A stretch of 55,774 bases of DNA from NCBI GenBank assembly GCA_037139195.1, contig JBAXGW010000027.1, forward strand, positions 1 to 55,774, given 5' to 3'. The translations under genes were made by a program, and so were the position numbers. The notes under the pieces are model-generated. The model did not search any database. It was not told the DNA's origin and saw only the letters and a list, made by a program, of their open reading frames with translations. Source of the DNA: JBAXGW01 sp037139195 (GTDB taxonomy: Bacteria > Bacteroidota > Bacteroidia > Bacteroidales > JAHJDW01). Positions 17,321-25,176 of this stretch are shown piece by piece (position 1 is the first letter of the stretch; each line of letters begins with the position of its first letter).

Positions 17321-18577
17321 ATGAAAGAAGCTCCAAAATTAAATCTGGAAAAGTCATTCGCTGAATACGAATATGCAAAAACACTGATTCCTGGCGCAGT
17401 TGCTGGTATTAGAAGACCTTATAACTTTGTTGAAGGCGAATATCCTATCTATTTTGATAGTGGTAAAGGTGGAAGAGTTACTGATATTGATGGTAACGAG
17501 TATATCGATTATCTATGCGCTTATGGTCCTATGATTATAGGTAATAGAGAAGAAGAAATTGATAACGCTGTTATCAAACAAATACAAGAAAAAGGTTTTT
17601 GCTTTTCTTTAACTCAAAAATATCAAAACGAATTAGCTAAGAAATTAACAGAAATTATTCCTTGTAGCGAAATGAGTTTCTTTGTTGGAACTGGTTCAGA
17701 TGCTACTTCATTAGCAACTCGTATTGCACGCTCATATACAGGAAAGAAAACTATCTTGCGTTGTGGCTACCACGGCTGGCACGACTGGTGTGTTGAAGTT
17801 AAAGGTGGAGTTCCAGAAAAATTATATGAAGATGTTCATGAATTTGAATATAATAACTTAGAAAGCCTTGAAAATCTTTTAAAAGAAAATAAAGATGATA
17901 TGGCTGCAGTTATTATCACGCCTGTTGGTCATCCTCTTGCACACGAAATGGAAGAGCCTAAAGCTGGTTATTTAGAAGCAGTTAAAGCTCTTGCGAAACA
18001 ATATGGTGCAGTTCTTATTTTTGACGAAATCAGAAGTGGATTCAGAGTTTCTATAGGCGGTGCACAAAAATATTATGGTGTTACTCCTGATATGGCTGTA
18101 TTTGGAAAAGCAATGGCTAATGGATATGCTATAGGTTGTGTAACTGGCAAAAAAGAATTTATGAAAGAAGTTGAGAAAAATGTATTTATTTCTTCAACAT
18201 TTTTCCCAAATAGTTTGAGTTATGTAGCTGCCCTTAAAACGATCGAAATCCTTCAAAGAGATAATATTTTAGATAAAATTTGGGAAAAAGGAAAATACTT
18301 CAATGATAGTATTTCTAAACTTATCGAAAAATACGATGTTGGTGCTAGAATCAGTGGTATTCCTCCAATGATGTTCATCACTTTTGATAAAGACGAAGCT
18401 AAACAATACAAAAACAAACGAACTGATTTCTATACTCAATTAATACGTAAAAAAGTATTCTTGCAGCCATTTCACCACGGTTATATCTGTGCACGTCATA
18501 CGCAAGAAGACCTTGATTATACATTAAATGCAATTGAAGAATCATTTCAATACTTAAGAGAAAAATATTATAAATAA
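17321..18577 (+). CDS. Class III PLP aminotransferase (GSA-aminomutase-like)
   Basis: A 418-residue fold-type I PLP enzyme of the class III/glutamate-1-semialdehyde aminomutase group. Visible features are G123-T-G-S-D-A-T for phosphate binding, Y-H-G-W-H-D-W at 150-156, D235 in F-D-E-I-R-S-G that holds the pyridine nitrogen, and the Schiff-base lysine K263 in F-G-K-A-M-A-N-G. True GSA aminomutase belongs to haem synthesis, but this gene lies between atoD and kce. Class III enzymes of this group include beta-amino-acid transaminases. A role on a beta-amino intermediate of lysine breakdown, such as 3-aminobutyryl-CoA, is my inference. HemL remains an alternative. Confidence 0.85.
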   Translation: MKEAPKLNLEKSFAEYEYAKTLIPGAVAGIRRPYNFVEGEYPIYFDSGKGGRVTDIDGNEYIDYLCAYGPMIIGNREEEIDNAVIKQIQEKGFCFSLTQKYQNELAKKLTEIIPCSEMSFFVGTGSDATSLATRIARSYTGKKTILRCGYHGWHDWCVEVKGGVPEKLYEDVHEFEYNNLESLENLLKENKDDMAAVIITPVGHPLAHEMEEPKAGYLEAVKALAKQYGAVLIFDEIRSGFRVSIGGAQKYYGVTPDMAVFGKAMANGYAIGCVTGKKEFMKEVEKNVFISSTFFPNSLSYVAALKTIEILQRDNILDKIWEKGKYFNDSISKLIEKYDVGARISGIPPMMFITFDKDEAKQYKNKRTDFYTQLIRKKVFLQPFHHGYICARHTQEDLDYTLNAIEESFQYLREKYYK

Positions 18578-18578
18578 G

Positions 18579-18651
18579 CGGTACACGGTGCATGGTGAAA
18601 GATAAAATCTATGCGAAGCTACCCAGAACCTTGTACCCTGAACCATTTACC
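18579..18651. repeat. GGT-rich dispersed repeat, copy b (with inverted arm)
   Basis: The left arm GGTACACGGTGCATGG and right arm CCCTGAACCATTTACC are imperfect inverted copies around a GCGAAGCTACC centre. The right half is the reverse complement of copy e at 33479. Confidence 0.75.
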
Positions 18652-18673
18652 AAATTTGGAAAAAAATTAGACA

Positions 18674-19492
18674 ATGGAAAAACTAATAATCACAGCTGCA
18701 ATATGCGGCGCAGAAGTTATGAAAGAGCACAATCCTGCGGTTCCATACACAGTGGAAGAGTGTGTTCGCGAAGCTAAATCAGCTTTCGAAGCAGGTGCAA
18801 GTATTATACATCTTCATGTTCGTAAGGATGATGGAACGCCTACTCAAGATAAAGATAGATTCAAAGTAATTATGGATGCTATTAAAGTCGCATGTCCGGG
18901 CGTTATTATACAACCTTCAACTGGTGGTGCAGTTGGAATGACAAACGATGAGCGTTTGCAACCTACAGAATTAAATCCTGAAATGGCAACTCTTGATTGT
19001 GGAACATGCAATTTTGGTGGTGATGACGTATTTACAAATACTGAAAATACAATCAAATATTTTGGTACACGCATGATTGAAAGAGGAATTAAACCTGAAC
19101 TTGAATGCTTTGATAAAAGTATGATTGATATGGCATTGAGACTTCAAAAGAAAGGTTTTATAAGCCTTCCAATGCACTTCGATTTTGTTATGGGAGTAAA
19201 TGGTGGTATTTCTGGCGAATTAAGAGATTTCGTATTTATGAGAGGAAGTATTCCTGAGGGCGCTACATATACAGTTGCAGGAATTGGTCGTTACGAATTC
19301 CCATTGGCTATGGCTGCTATCATTGATGGCGGACATGTTCGCGTTGGATTCGAAGATAACGTATTCCTTTCAAAAGGTGTTCTTGCTAAATCAAATGGCG
19401 AATTAGTTGCTAAAGTTGTAAGAATGGCGAAAGAATTAGGAAGAGAAATTGCTAATCCGAGCGAAGCGAGGATAATACTAGGTTTAAAATAG
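18674..19492 (+). CDS. kce: 3-keto-5-aminohexanoate cleavage enzyme
   Basis: A 272-residue BKACE/DUF849 TIM-barrel enzyme. The zinc and catalytic residues known for Kce from lysine fermenters are in place: E14 in C-G-A-E, H46 and H48 in I-H-L-H-V-R, and E227 in V-G-F-E-D-N. It condenses 5-amino-3-oxohexanoate with acetyl-CoA to give 3-aminobutyryl-CoA and acetoacetate. Adjacent kdd genes supply its substrate, and atoD fits the use of its acetoacetate product. The BKACE family has other beta-keto-acid substrates, but this context makes Kce the clear choice. Confidence 0.96.
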   Translation: MEKLIITAAICGAEVMKEHNPAVPYTVEECVREAKSAFEAGASIIHLHVRKDDGTPTQDKDRFKVIMDAIKVACPGVIIQPSTGGAVGMTNDERLQPTELNPEMATLDCGTCNFGGDDVFTNTENTIKYFGTRMIERGIKPELECFDKSMIDMALRLQKKGFISLPMHFDFVMGVNGGISGELRDFVFMRGSIPEGATYTVAGIGRYEFPLAMAAIIDGGHVRVGFEDNVFLSKGVLAKSNGELVAKVVRMAKELGREIANPSEARIILGLK

Positions 19493-19503
19493 AAAAAATA
19501 TGT

Positions 19504-19581
19504 TGGTAAATGGTGCAAGGTTAAGGGTGCATGGTTTTGATGCCTAGCCACCTTACACCGTGAACCGTTTACCTTACACCA
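19504..19581. repeat. GGT-rich dispersed repeat, copy c (inverted arms)
   Basis: The left arm GGTAAATGGTGCAAGG and the right arm with ACCGTGAACCGTTTACC form a long imperfect palindrome in the gap between kce and the first kdd gene. Confidence 0.75.
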
Positions 19582-19615
19582 GTAAAAATATTTAACAACT
19601 AAAACTATAAAAGAA

Positions 19616-20659
19616 ATGCAAAAAAAAGGAAACAAATACGGCACACACCGTGTAATCGAGCCAAAGGGCGTATTGCCACAACCAGCTAACAGGATTGATA
19701 ATAGCATGGAAGAAATTTGGGATAATGAAATCCTTATTGATGTTCAAACATTGAATATTGATTCGGCTAGTTTTACTCAAATAGAAGAACAAGCTGGTGG
19801 CGACAAAGCTAAAATTGCTGAAATTATATTGCAAAATGTTGCAAATCAAGGAAAACATCGTAACCCAGTTACAGGTTCTGGTGGTATGTTATTAGGTACT
19901 GTTGAAAAAATTGGTGATGCATTACAAGGAAAAATAGATTTGAAAGTGGGCGACAAAATTGCTACTTTAGTATCTCTTTCTCTTACTCCACTTCGTATCG
20001 ATAAAATAAAAGATATTCGTTCAGATATTGACCAAGTTGATATTGATGGAAAAGCTATCTTATTTGAAAGTGGAATCTATGCAAAAATTCCTGCTGGAAT
20101 GCCAGAAGGACTTGCACTTTCTGCTCTTGATGTTGCTGGTGCTCCTGCTCAAACTGCTAAATTGGTAAAACCTGGAGATATAGTTCTTATTATTGGTGCT
20201 GGTGGTAAATCAGGTATGTTATGCTGCTACGAGGCTAAAAAACGTGCAGGCGTTACTGGTAAAGTAATAGGTCTTTGCCATAGCGAAAAAAGCACAAAAC
20301 GCTTACAAGAATTAGGTTTCTGTGATCATGTTTTCCAAGCTGATGCTACACAACCAGTTGCTTGTATGGAAATTATGGAGCAATTAACTAAAGGTCAAAT
20401 GGCTGATATTACTATCAACAATGTAAATATCAACGATACAGAAATGACAAGTGTTCTTTGTACTAAAGATACAGGTATTGTTTATTTCTTCTCAATGGCT
20501 ACATCTTTCACAAAAGCTGCTTTAGGTGCAGAAGGCGTTGGTAGCGATGTTACAATGATTGTTGGTAATGGATATACAAAAGGTCATGCTGATATAACTT
20601 TAGCTTTATTACAAGAAAGTGAAGTTTTAAGAAAAGTTTTCACCGAATTATATGCTTAA
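19616..20659 (+). CDS. kdd: L-erythro-3,5-diaminohexanoate dehydrogenase, copy 1
   Basis: A 347-residue Kdd. It opens with the family segment Y-G-T-H-R-V-I-E-P-K-G and has the Rossmann nucleotide loop G-A-G-G-K-S-G at 194-200. The enzyme oxidatively deaminates 3,5-diaminohexanoate to 5-amino-3-oxohexanoate with NAD(P)+. It is followed 57 bp later by a second full-length paralogue. Several long blocks are identical between the two, for example V-Q-T-L-N-I-D-S-A-S and S-M-A-T-S-F-T-K-A-A-L-G-A-E-G-V-G, while the nucleotide-binding region and N-terminal third differ more. Confidence 0.93.
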   Translation: MQKKGNKYGTHRVIEPKGVLPQPANRIDNSMEEIWDNEILIDVQTLNIDSASFTQIEEQAGGDKAKIAEIILQNVANQGKHRNPVTGSGGMLLGTVEKIGDALQGKIDLKVGDKIATLVSLSLTPLRIDKIKDIRSDIDQVDIDGKAILFESGIYAKIPAGMPEGLALSALDVAGAPAQTAKLVKPGDIVLIIGAGGKSGMLCCYEAKKRAGVTGKVIGLCHSEKSTKRLQELGFCDHVFQADATQPVACMEIMEQLTKGQMADITINNVNINDTEMTSVLCTKDTGIVYFFSMATSFTKAALGAEGVGSDVTMIVGNGYTKGHADITLALLQESEVLRKVFTELYA

Positions 20660-20716
20660 AATTGTTAAATTTAACTGTTCAGAGTATTCATCACTCTGAA
20701 CAGTTTTTAAATTAAA

Positions 20717-21757
20717 ATGAATATGGAAAAAGGATGCAGATACGGTACGCACCGAGTTATTGAGCCAAAAGGGACTTTGCCTCAACCAGCATTGAAGTTG
20801 GATAACACAATGCAAATCTATGATAATGAAGTATTAATTGATGTTCAGACCTTAAATATTGATTCGGCAAGTTATACCCAAATACGACAAGTATGTGGAG
20901 ATGATGCTGAAAAAATGAAAGCAATGATTCTTTCAATTGTTGCTGAGCGTGGAAAAATGCAAAATCCAGTAACAGGTTCTGGTGGTATGCTTATCGGTAC
21001 TGTTAGAGAAATCGGTCCTAAATTTCCAAATAAAAAATTAAAAGTGGGAGACAAAATTGCAACTTTGGTTTCCTTGTCGTTAACACCTCTGAAAATTAAC
21101 AAAATAAAACATCTAGATGCAACTCACGATCAGGTTGATATTGAGGCGCAAGCTATTTTGTTTGAAAGCGGAATTTTTGCTGTTTTACCAAGCGATATGA
21201 ATGAAAAGCTTGCTCTTGCTGCACTTGATGTTGCAGGTGCTCCTGCTCAGGTTGATAGACTTGTAAAGGAAGGTGATACCGTATGCATTATTGGTGGTGG
21301 CGGAAAGTCGGGTGTTTTGTGTTGTTATCAAGCAATGAAGAATGTAGGTCCTTACGGAAAAGTTATCGTTGTTGAATATTCGAAAGAAAATGCACAACGT
21401 ATTGTTGATATGAATTTAGCGCACGAAGTGATAATTGCAGATGCTACAAATGTAATGGATGTTTATCATAAAGTGATTGCTATTACTGGCGAACGTGGTT
21501 GTGATGTAACGATTAATAATGTAAATGTTCAAAGTACAGAAATGACATCAATTTTAATAACTAAAGGTCAAGGATTGATATATTTCTTCTCAATGGCAAC
21601 TTCATTTACTAAAGCAGCTTTGGGAGCTGAAGGCGTTGGAAAAGATATAAACCTAATTGTTGGAAATGGATATGCAAAAGGTCATGCTGATTTAACGTTG
21701 AACATTCTTCGTGAATCGGCCGAAATAAGAGAGCTTTTTGAAAAACTTTATGTGTAG
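20717..21757 (+). CDS. kdd: 3,5-diaminohexanoate dehydrogenase, tandem copy 2
   Basis: A 346-residue paralogue of the preceding gene, by eye identical at more than half of positions, with the same Y-G-T-H-R-V-I-E-P-K-G opening and a G-G-G-G-K-S-G Rossmann loop. All family segments are intact, so both copies should be active. They may form a hetero-oligomer, differ in NAD/NADP preference, or one may act on a related diamino acid; the sequence alone does not tell. The start may be the ATG at 20717 or the one at 20723; the latter matches copy 1 better. The divergence between copies shows the duplication is not recent. Confidence 0.88.
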   Translation: MNMEKGCRYGTHRVIEPKGTLPQPALKLDNTMQIYDNEVLIDVQTLNIDSASYTQIRQVCGDDAEKMKAMILSIVAERGKMQNPVTGSGGMLIGTVREIGPKFPNKKLKVGDKIATLVSLSLTPLKINKIKHLDATHDQVDIEAQAILFESGIFAVLPSDMNEKLALAALDVAGAPAQVDRLVKEGDTVCIIGGGGKSGVLCCYQAMKNVGPYGKVIVVEYSKENAQRIVDMNLAHEVIIADATNVMDVYHKVIAITGERGCDVTINNVNVQSTEMTSILITKGQGLIYFFSMATSFTKAALGAEGVGKDINLIVGNGYAKGHADLTLNILRESAEIRELFEKLYV

Positions 21758-21801
21758 CTATAAAATCGTAATGAATTTATAAGGTATAAACAATAAATAC
21801 T

Positions 21802-21870
21802 CTTCGACTTTACATAGAGTGACCGCAGACTGAGCGGTGGTTGCTGAGCGGAGTCGAAGTAAGTCGAAGT
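21802..21870. repeat. TTCGACT-type palindromic repeat element, copy 1
   Basis: CTTCGACT on the left and AGTCGAAG on the right bracket GAGCGG-rich text, including TGAGCGGAGTCGAAG. The same words recur at 34319-34500. It fills the gap between kdd copy 2 and kamA and may act as an RNA hairpin between them. Confidence 0.7.
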
Positions 21871-21932
21871 CTATAAAGAAAAGCAACAAATGGATTGCGG
21901 ATATAAGGTGTAATAAATAATAAAAGTTGAAT

Positions 21933-23174
21933 ATGAAATTAAACGGAAAACAAGTTTACTATCCTGAAGTTTCTGATGCAGATTGGAACGATTGGAAATG
22001 GCAAGTGAAAAACAGAATAGAAACACTTGAACAACTAAAAAAATATATAAATTTAACTCCTGCTGAGGAAGAAGGGGCTAAAGAATCTCTTAAGACGTTA
22101 AGAATGGCTATCACGCCTTATTATATGTCATTAATTGATAAAAATAATCCAAATTGTCCTGTTAGAAAACAAGCAATTCCTTCTGGCTCAGAGTTGCATC
22201 AGGCAGATGCTGATTTGTTAGATCCTTTGCACGAGGATGAAGATTCTCCAGCTCCAGGTTTAACTCATCGTTATCCAGATAGAGTGCTGTTTTTAATAAC
22301 AGATATGTGTGCAATGTATTGCCGTCATTGTACTCGTCGTCGTTTTGCTGGTCAAAATGATTGCGAATCGCCAACAGATAGAATTCAAAAGTGCATAGAT
22401 TATATCGCTAAAACTCCTACAGTTCGCGATGTGCTACTTTCGGGTGGTGATGCTCTTTTAGTGAATGATAAAATGTTAGAATCTATTATTCAAAGACTAA
22501 GAGCAATTCCTCATGTTGAAATTATTCGCATTGGCTCACGTACGCCTGTTGTTCTTCCACAGCGTATTACGGATGATTTGGTAAATATGTTGAAAAAATA
22601 TCATCCAATTTGGTTAAATACACATTTTAATCATTCAGATGAAATTACACCTGAAGCTACAGAAGCTTGTGCTAAACTTGCTAATGTTGGTATTCCATTG
22701 GGTAATCAGTCGGTATTATTGCGCGGTGTGAACGACTGTGTTCATATCATGAAAAAATTAGTTCATGATTTAGTGAAAATGAGAGTTCGCCCATATTATA
22801 TTTATCAGTGCGATTTATCAATGGGATTAGAGCATTTCAGGACTCCAGTTTCTAAAGGAATAGAAATCATCGAGAGTTTAAGAGGTCATACATCTGGATA
22901 TGCTGTTCCAACATTTGTTGTGGATGCGCCAGGTGGTGGTGGAAAAACTCCAGTTATGCCAACATATATTATTTCTCAAAGCCCTGGAAAAGTTGTTTTA
23001 AGAAATTTTGAAGGCGTAATTACAACATATACGGAGCCAATGGATTATAAAAACGAATGCGACTGTGAAGATTGTAAAAAGGAATCGCATACCGAAGGCG
23101 TTGCTTCATTATTAAGAGGTGAAAGAATGTCGTTGGAACCTGCAGAATTGAGCAGAAAAAAACGTAGCCACTAA
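21933..23174 (+). CDS. kamA: Lysine 2,3-aminomutase (radical SAM)
   Basis: A 413-residue radical SAM, PLP-dependent aminomutase converting L-lysine to L-beta-lysine, the first step of the pathway. The Fe-S motif is C126-x3-C130-x2-C133 in C-A-M-Y-C-R-H-C. The PLP lysine is K338 in P-G-G-G-G-K. D294 and D331 match the two aspartates that hold the lysine epsilon-amino group in the clostridial enzyme, supporting lysine rather than glutamate or arginine as substrate. I took the ATG at 21933; the frame also has a TTG two codons earlier. A C-terminal cysteine-rich segment (C-D-C-E-D-C) is also present. Confidence 0.97.
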   Translation: MKLNGKQVYYPEVSDADWNDWKWQVKNRIETLEQLKKYINLTPAEEEGAKESLKTLRMAITPYYMSLIDKNNPNCPVRKQAIPSGSELHQADADLLDPLHEDEDSPAPGLTHRYPDRVLFLITDMCAMYCRHCTRRRFAGQNDCESPTDRIQKCIDYIAKTPTVRDVLLSGGDALLVNDKMLESIIQRLRAIPHVEIIRIGSRTPVVLPQRITDDLVNMLKKYHPIWLNTHFNHSDEITPEATEACAKLANVGIPLGNQSVLLRGVNDCVHIMKKLVHDLVKMRVRPYYIYQCDLSMGLEHFRTPVSKGIEIIESLRGHTSGYAVPTFVVDAPGGGGKTPVMPTYIISQSPGKVVLRNFEGVITTYTEPMDYKNECDCEDCKKESHTEGVASLLRGERMSLEPAELSRKKRSH

Positions 23175-23178
23175 TTTT

Positions 23179-23231
23179 GGTTTAAGGTTAACGGAGCAAG
23201 GTTCAGGGTAGATTCTGCTTTGAACCTTGTT
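23179..23231. repeat. GGT-rich dispersed repeat, copy d
   Basis: A shortened copy: AAGGTTCA and TGAACCTT pair around a GGGTAGATTCTG centre, forming a compact hairpin just after the kamA stop and ending in a T-rich run. It could act as a weak terminator. Confidence 0.65.
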
Positions 23232-23296
23232 TTGTTATATTAGTATGGTCGAATTTATTACTTTACAACTTTATAAACTTAAAACTTTCAACTATC

Positions 23297-24304
23297 TTGC
23301 CATTCATAAACGAAATATTAAAACATAAAAGTCTATCCATTGTTGGATTGGAAAAGAATACCGGTAAAACCGAGTGTTTGAATTATGTTTTAAGGCGTTT
23401 GAAAGATTCGAAAACACAAATTGCGCTAACTTCTATTGGTATTGATGGCGAAGGATTAGATCAAGTTACAAATACTCATAAACCCGAAATTGAAGTTTTT
23501 GAGAATATGATTTTTGTTACTTCCGAGAAGCATTATAAAGAAAAACAATTGCTTGCAGAAATTTTGGATATTAGCGAACGCAGAACATCACTTGGAAGAT
23601 TGATTACTGCTAAAGCCATAAATAGTGGAAAACTTATGTTTTCTGGACCTGCAAATACGTTGTGGTTGAAGCAAGTAATTGATCAAATGAAAACATTTAA
23701 AGTTGAAACTACAATTGTTGATGGCGCTTTGTCGAGGTTGAGTTTGGGTTCGCCCGCAATTACTGAAAGCATGGTTTTGGCAACTGGTGCTGCCGTTTCG
23801 GCAAATATTCCTAATCTGGTGAAAAAGACAAAATTTGTTTATAATTTAATCAATATTGAGGAGTTTGATTTTTCTAAAAAAGACGAACTTTTAGATATTG
23901 AAAAGGGCATTTGGGCAATTGATGATGAAGGGAATATTTGCGACTTAGAAATTCCATCAGTTTTTCTTTTGGAGAAAAACAAAGACAAACTTTTTCAATT
24001 TGGGTTTACCTTTTTTGTTTCGGGAGCGATAAGCGATAATTTGTTAAACTTCTTGAGAGTTCAAAAACAGATTGAAAATATAGTTTTGGTTGTTAGGGAT
24101 TTTACACGAATATTTGTTTCGCAAGAAGCTTATATCAACTATATTAAGAAGGGCGGAAAAATTAAAGTCTTGCTAAAAACAAATTTGCTTGCGGTATGTA
24201 TAAATCCTGTTTCTCCCGAAGGTTATGTGTTAGATTCAAATATATTAAGAAGCACGATGGCCGATGCATTGCAGATTCCGGTGTACGACATTATGAAAAT
24301 TTGA
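23297..24304 (+). CDS. kamB: KamB, lysine 5,6-aminomutase reactivase subunit
   Basis: A 335-residue P-loop protein, G-L-E-K-N-T-G-K-T at 17-25, that matches the KamB proteins of lysine-fermentation clusters. KamB and KamC are understood to reactivate the B12-dependent lysine 5,6-aminomutase KamDE when its cofactor is damaged. No ATG fits the N-terminus: the best start is TTG at 23297, because the conserved S-I-V-G-L-E-K-N-T-G-K-T segment begins only 12 codons later. It lies 122 bp after kamA; its usual partner kamC follows after an intervening Fic gene. The function is family knowledge, not visible chemistry. Confidence 0.85.
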   Translation: MPFINEILKHKSLSIVGLEKNTGKTECLNYVLRRLKDSKTQIALTSIGIDGEGLDQVTNTHKPEIEVFENMIFVTSEKHYKEKQLLAEILDISERRTSLGRLITAKAINSGKLMFSGPANTLWLKQVIDQMKTFKVETTIVDGALSRLSLGSPAITESMVLATGAAVSANIPNLVKKTKFVYNLINIEEFDFSKKDELLDIEKGIWAIDDEGNICDLEIPSVFLLEKNKDKLFQFGFTFFVSGAISDNLLNFLRVQKQIENIVLVVRDFTRIFVSQEAYINYIKKGGKIKVLLKTNLLAVCINPVSPEGYVLDSNILRSTMADALQIPVYDIMKI

Positions 24305-24390
24305 TTTGAAACTAAATGGTCTCATGAATTGCAAATTATCTTTCAAGAAAAACAATTAACTTTGTGTAAATTCTCAAATTAATTTTGAAG

Positions 24391-25176
24391 ATGAATCTTA
24401 AAATTTTAACAGATAAATATTTAACAGAGTATTCAAGCCAATTAAATCTAGTGTGGATTAAAAACCTAGATTTTTTGAATATTAAAGAAACATACTCAGT
24501 AAATGATTTTGAATTTTATATTCAACAGTCTGCTACATATTCGTCTAATATAGAGGGCAATAGCATTGATTTTGATACGTTTTTGAAAAACAAAAAGTTT
24601 AAAATCAAATCGAAGCCTAAAGAAATGGCTGAAATTGATGATTTAATATTGGCATATAACTATGCAATGAACAATAAATTAAATCAATTGAATTTTTTTG
24701 AGACTCATAAAATGCTAAGTAAAAAAGTTTTATCCTTAAAAAGCCAAAGAGGGAAGCTAAGAAATCAGCAAGTGGGCATTTTTAGTGAAGGGAGAATTGA
24801 ATATATGGCAGTTGAACCAGAGTTAGTGAAAGTTGAATTTGATAAGCTTTTTGATGATATAAATACTTTACTATTGGTTGATTTATCTCCAGTAGACGTA
24901 TTTTATTTTGCTTCATTTATTCATTTGATGTTTGAAAAAATACATCCGTTTATGGATGGAAATGGGAGAGCAGGCCGATTGCTAGAAAAATGGTTTTTAG
25001 CAGAGAAACTAGGATATAATACATGGTCAATTCAAAGTGAAAAATTTTATTCAAAGAATATAACTGAATATTATAAAAATATTTATATTGGTTATAATTA
25101 CTATTCATTAAAATTTGAAAAGTGTCTTCCGTTTTTATTAATGCTTCCATGTAGTTTGGACTTAAATAAAAAATAA
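24391..25176 (+). CDS. Fic-domain protein (class II AMP-transferase)
   Basis: A 261-residue Fic protein with a full active motif, H185-P-F-M-D-G-N-G-R-x-G-R, so it should transfer AMP (or another nucleotide moiety) to protein hydroxyls. An N-terminal inhibitory-helix motif, S-S-N-I-E-G-N at 51-57, marks it as a self-inhibited class II enzyme. I use the ATG at 24391; the TTG two codons upstream is less likely. It stands between kamB and kamC on the same strand, and its stop codon abuts the kamC ATG (TAAATG), which suggests translational coupling. Target unknown. Confidence 0.95.
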   Translation: MNLKILTDKYLTEYSSQLNLVWIKNLDFLNIKETYSVNDFEFYIQQSATYSSNIEGNSIDFDTFLKNKKFKIKSKPKEMAEIDDLILAYNYAMNNKLNQLNFFETHKMLSKKVLSLKSQRGKLRNQQVGIFSEGRIEYMAVEPELVKVEFDKLFDDINTLLLVDLSPVDVFYFASFIHLMFEKIHPFMDGNGRAGRLLEKWFLAEKLGYNTWSIQSEKFYSKNITEYYKNIYIGYNYYSLKFEKCLPFLLMLPCSLDLNKK

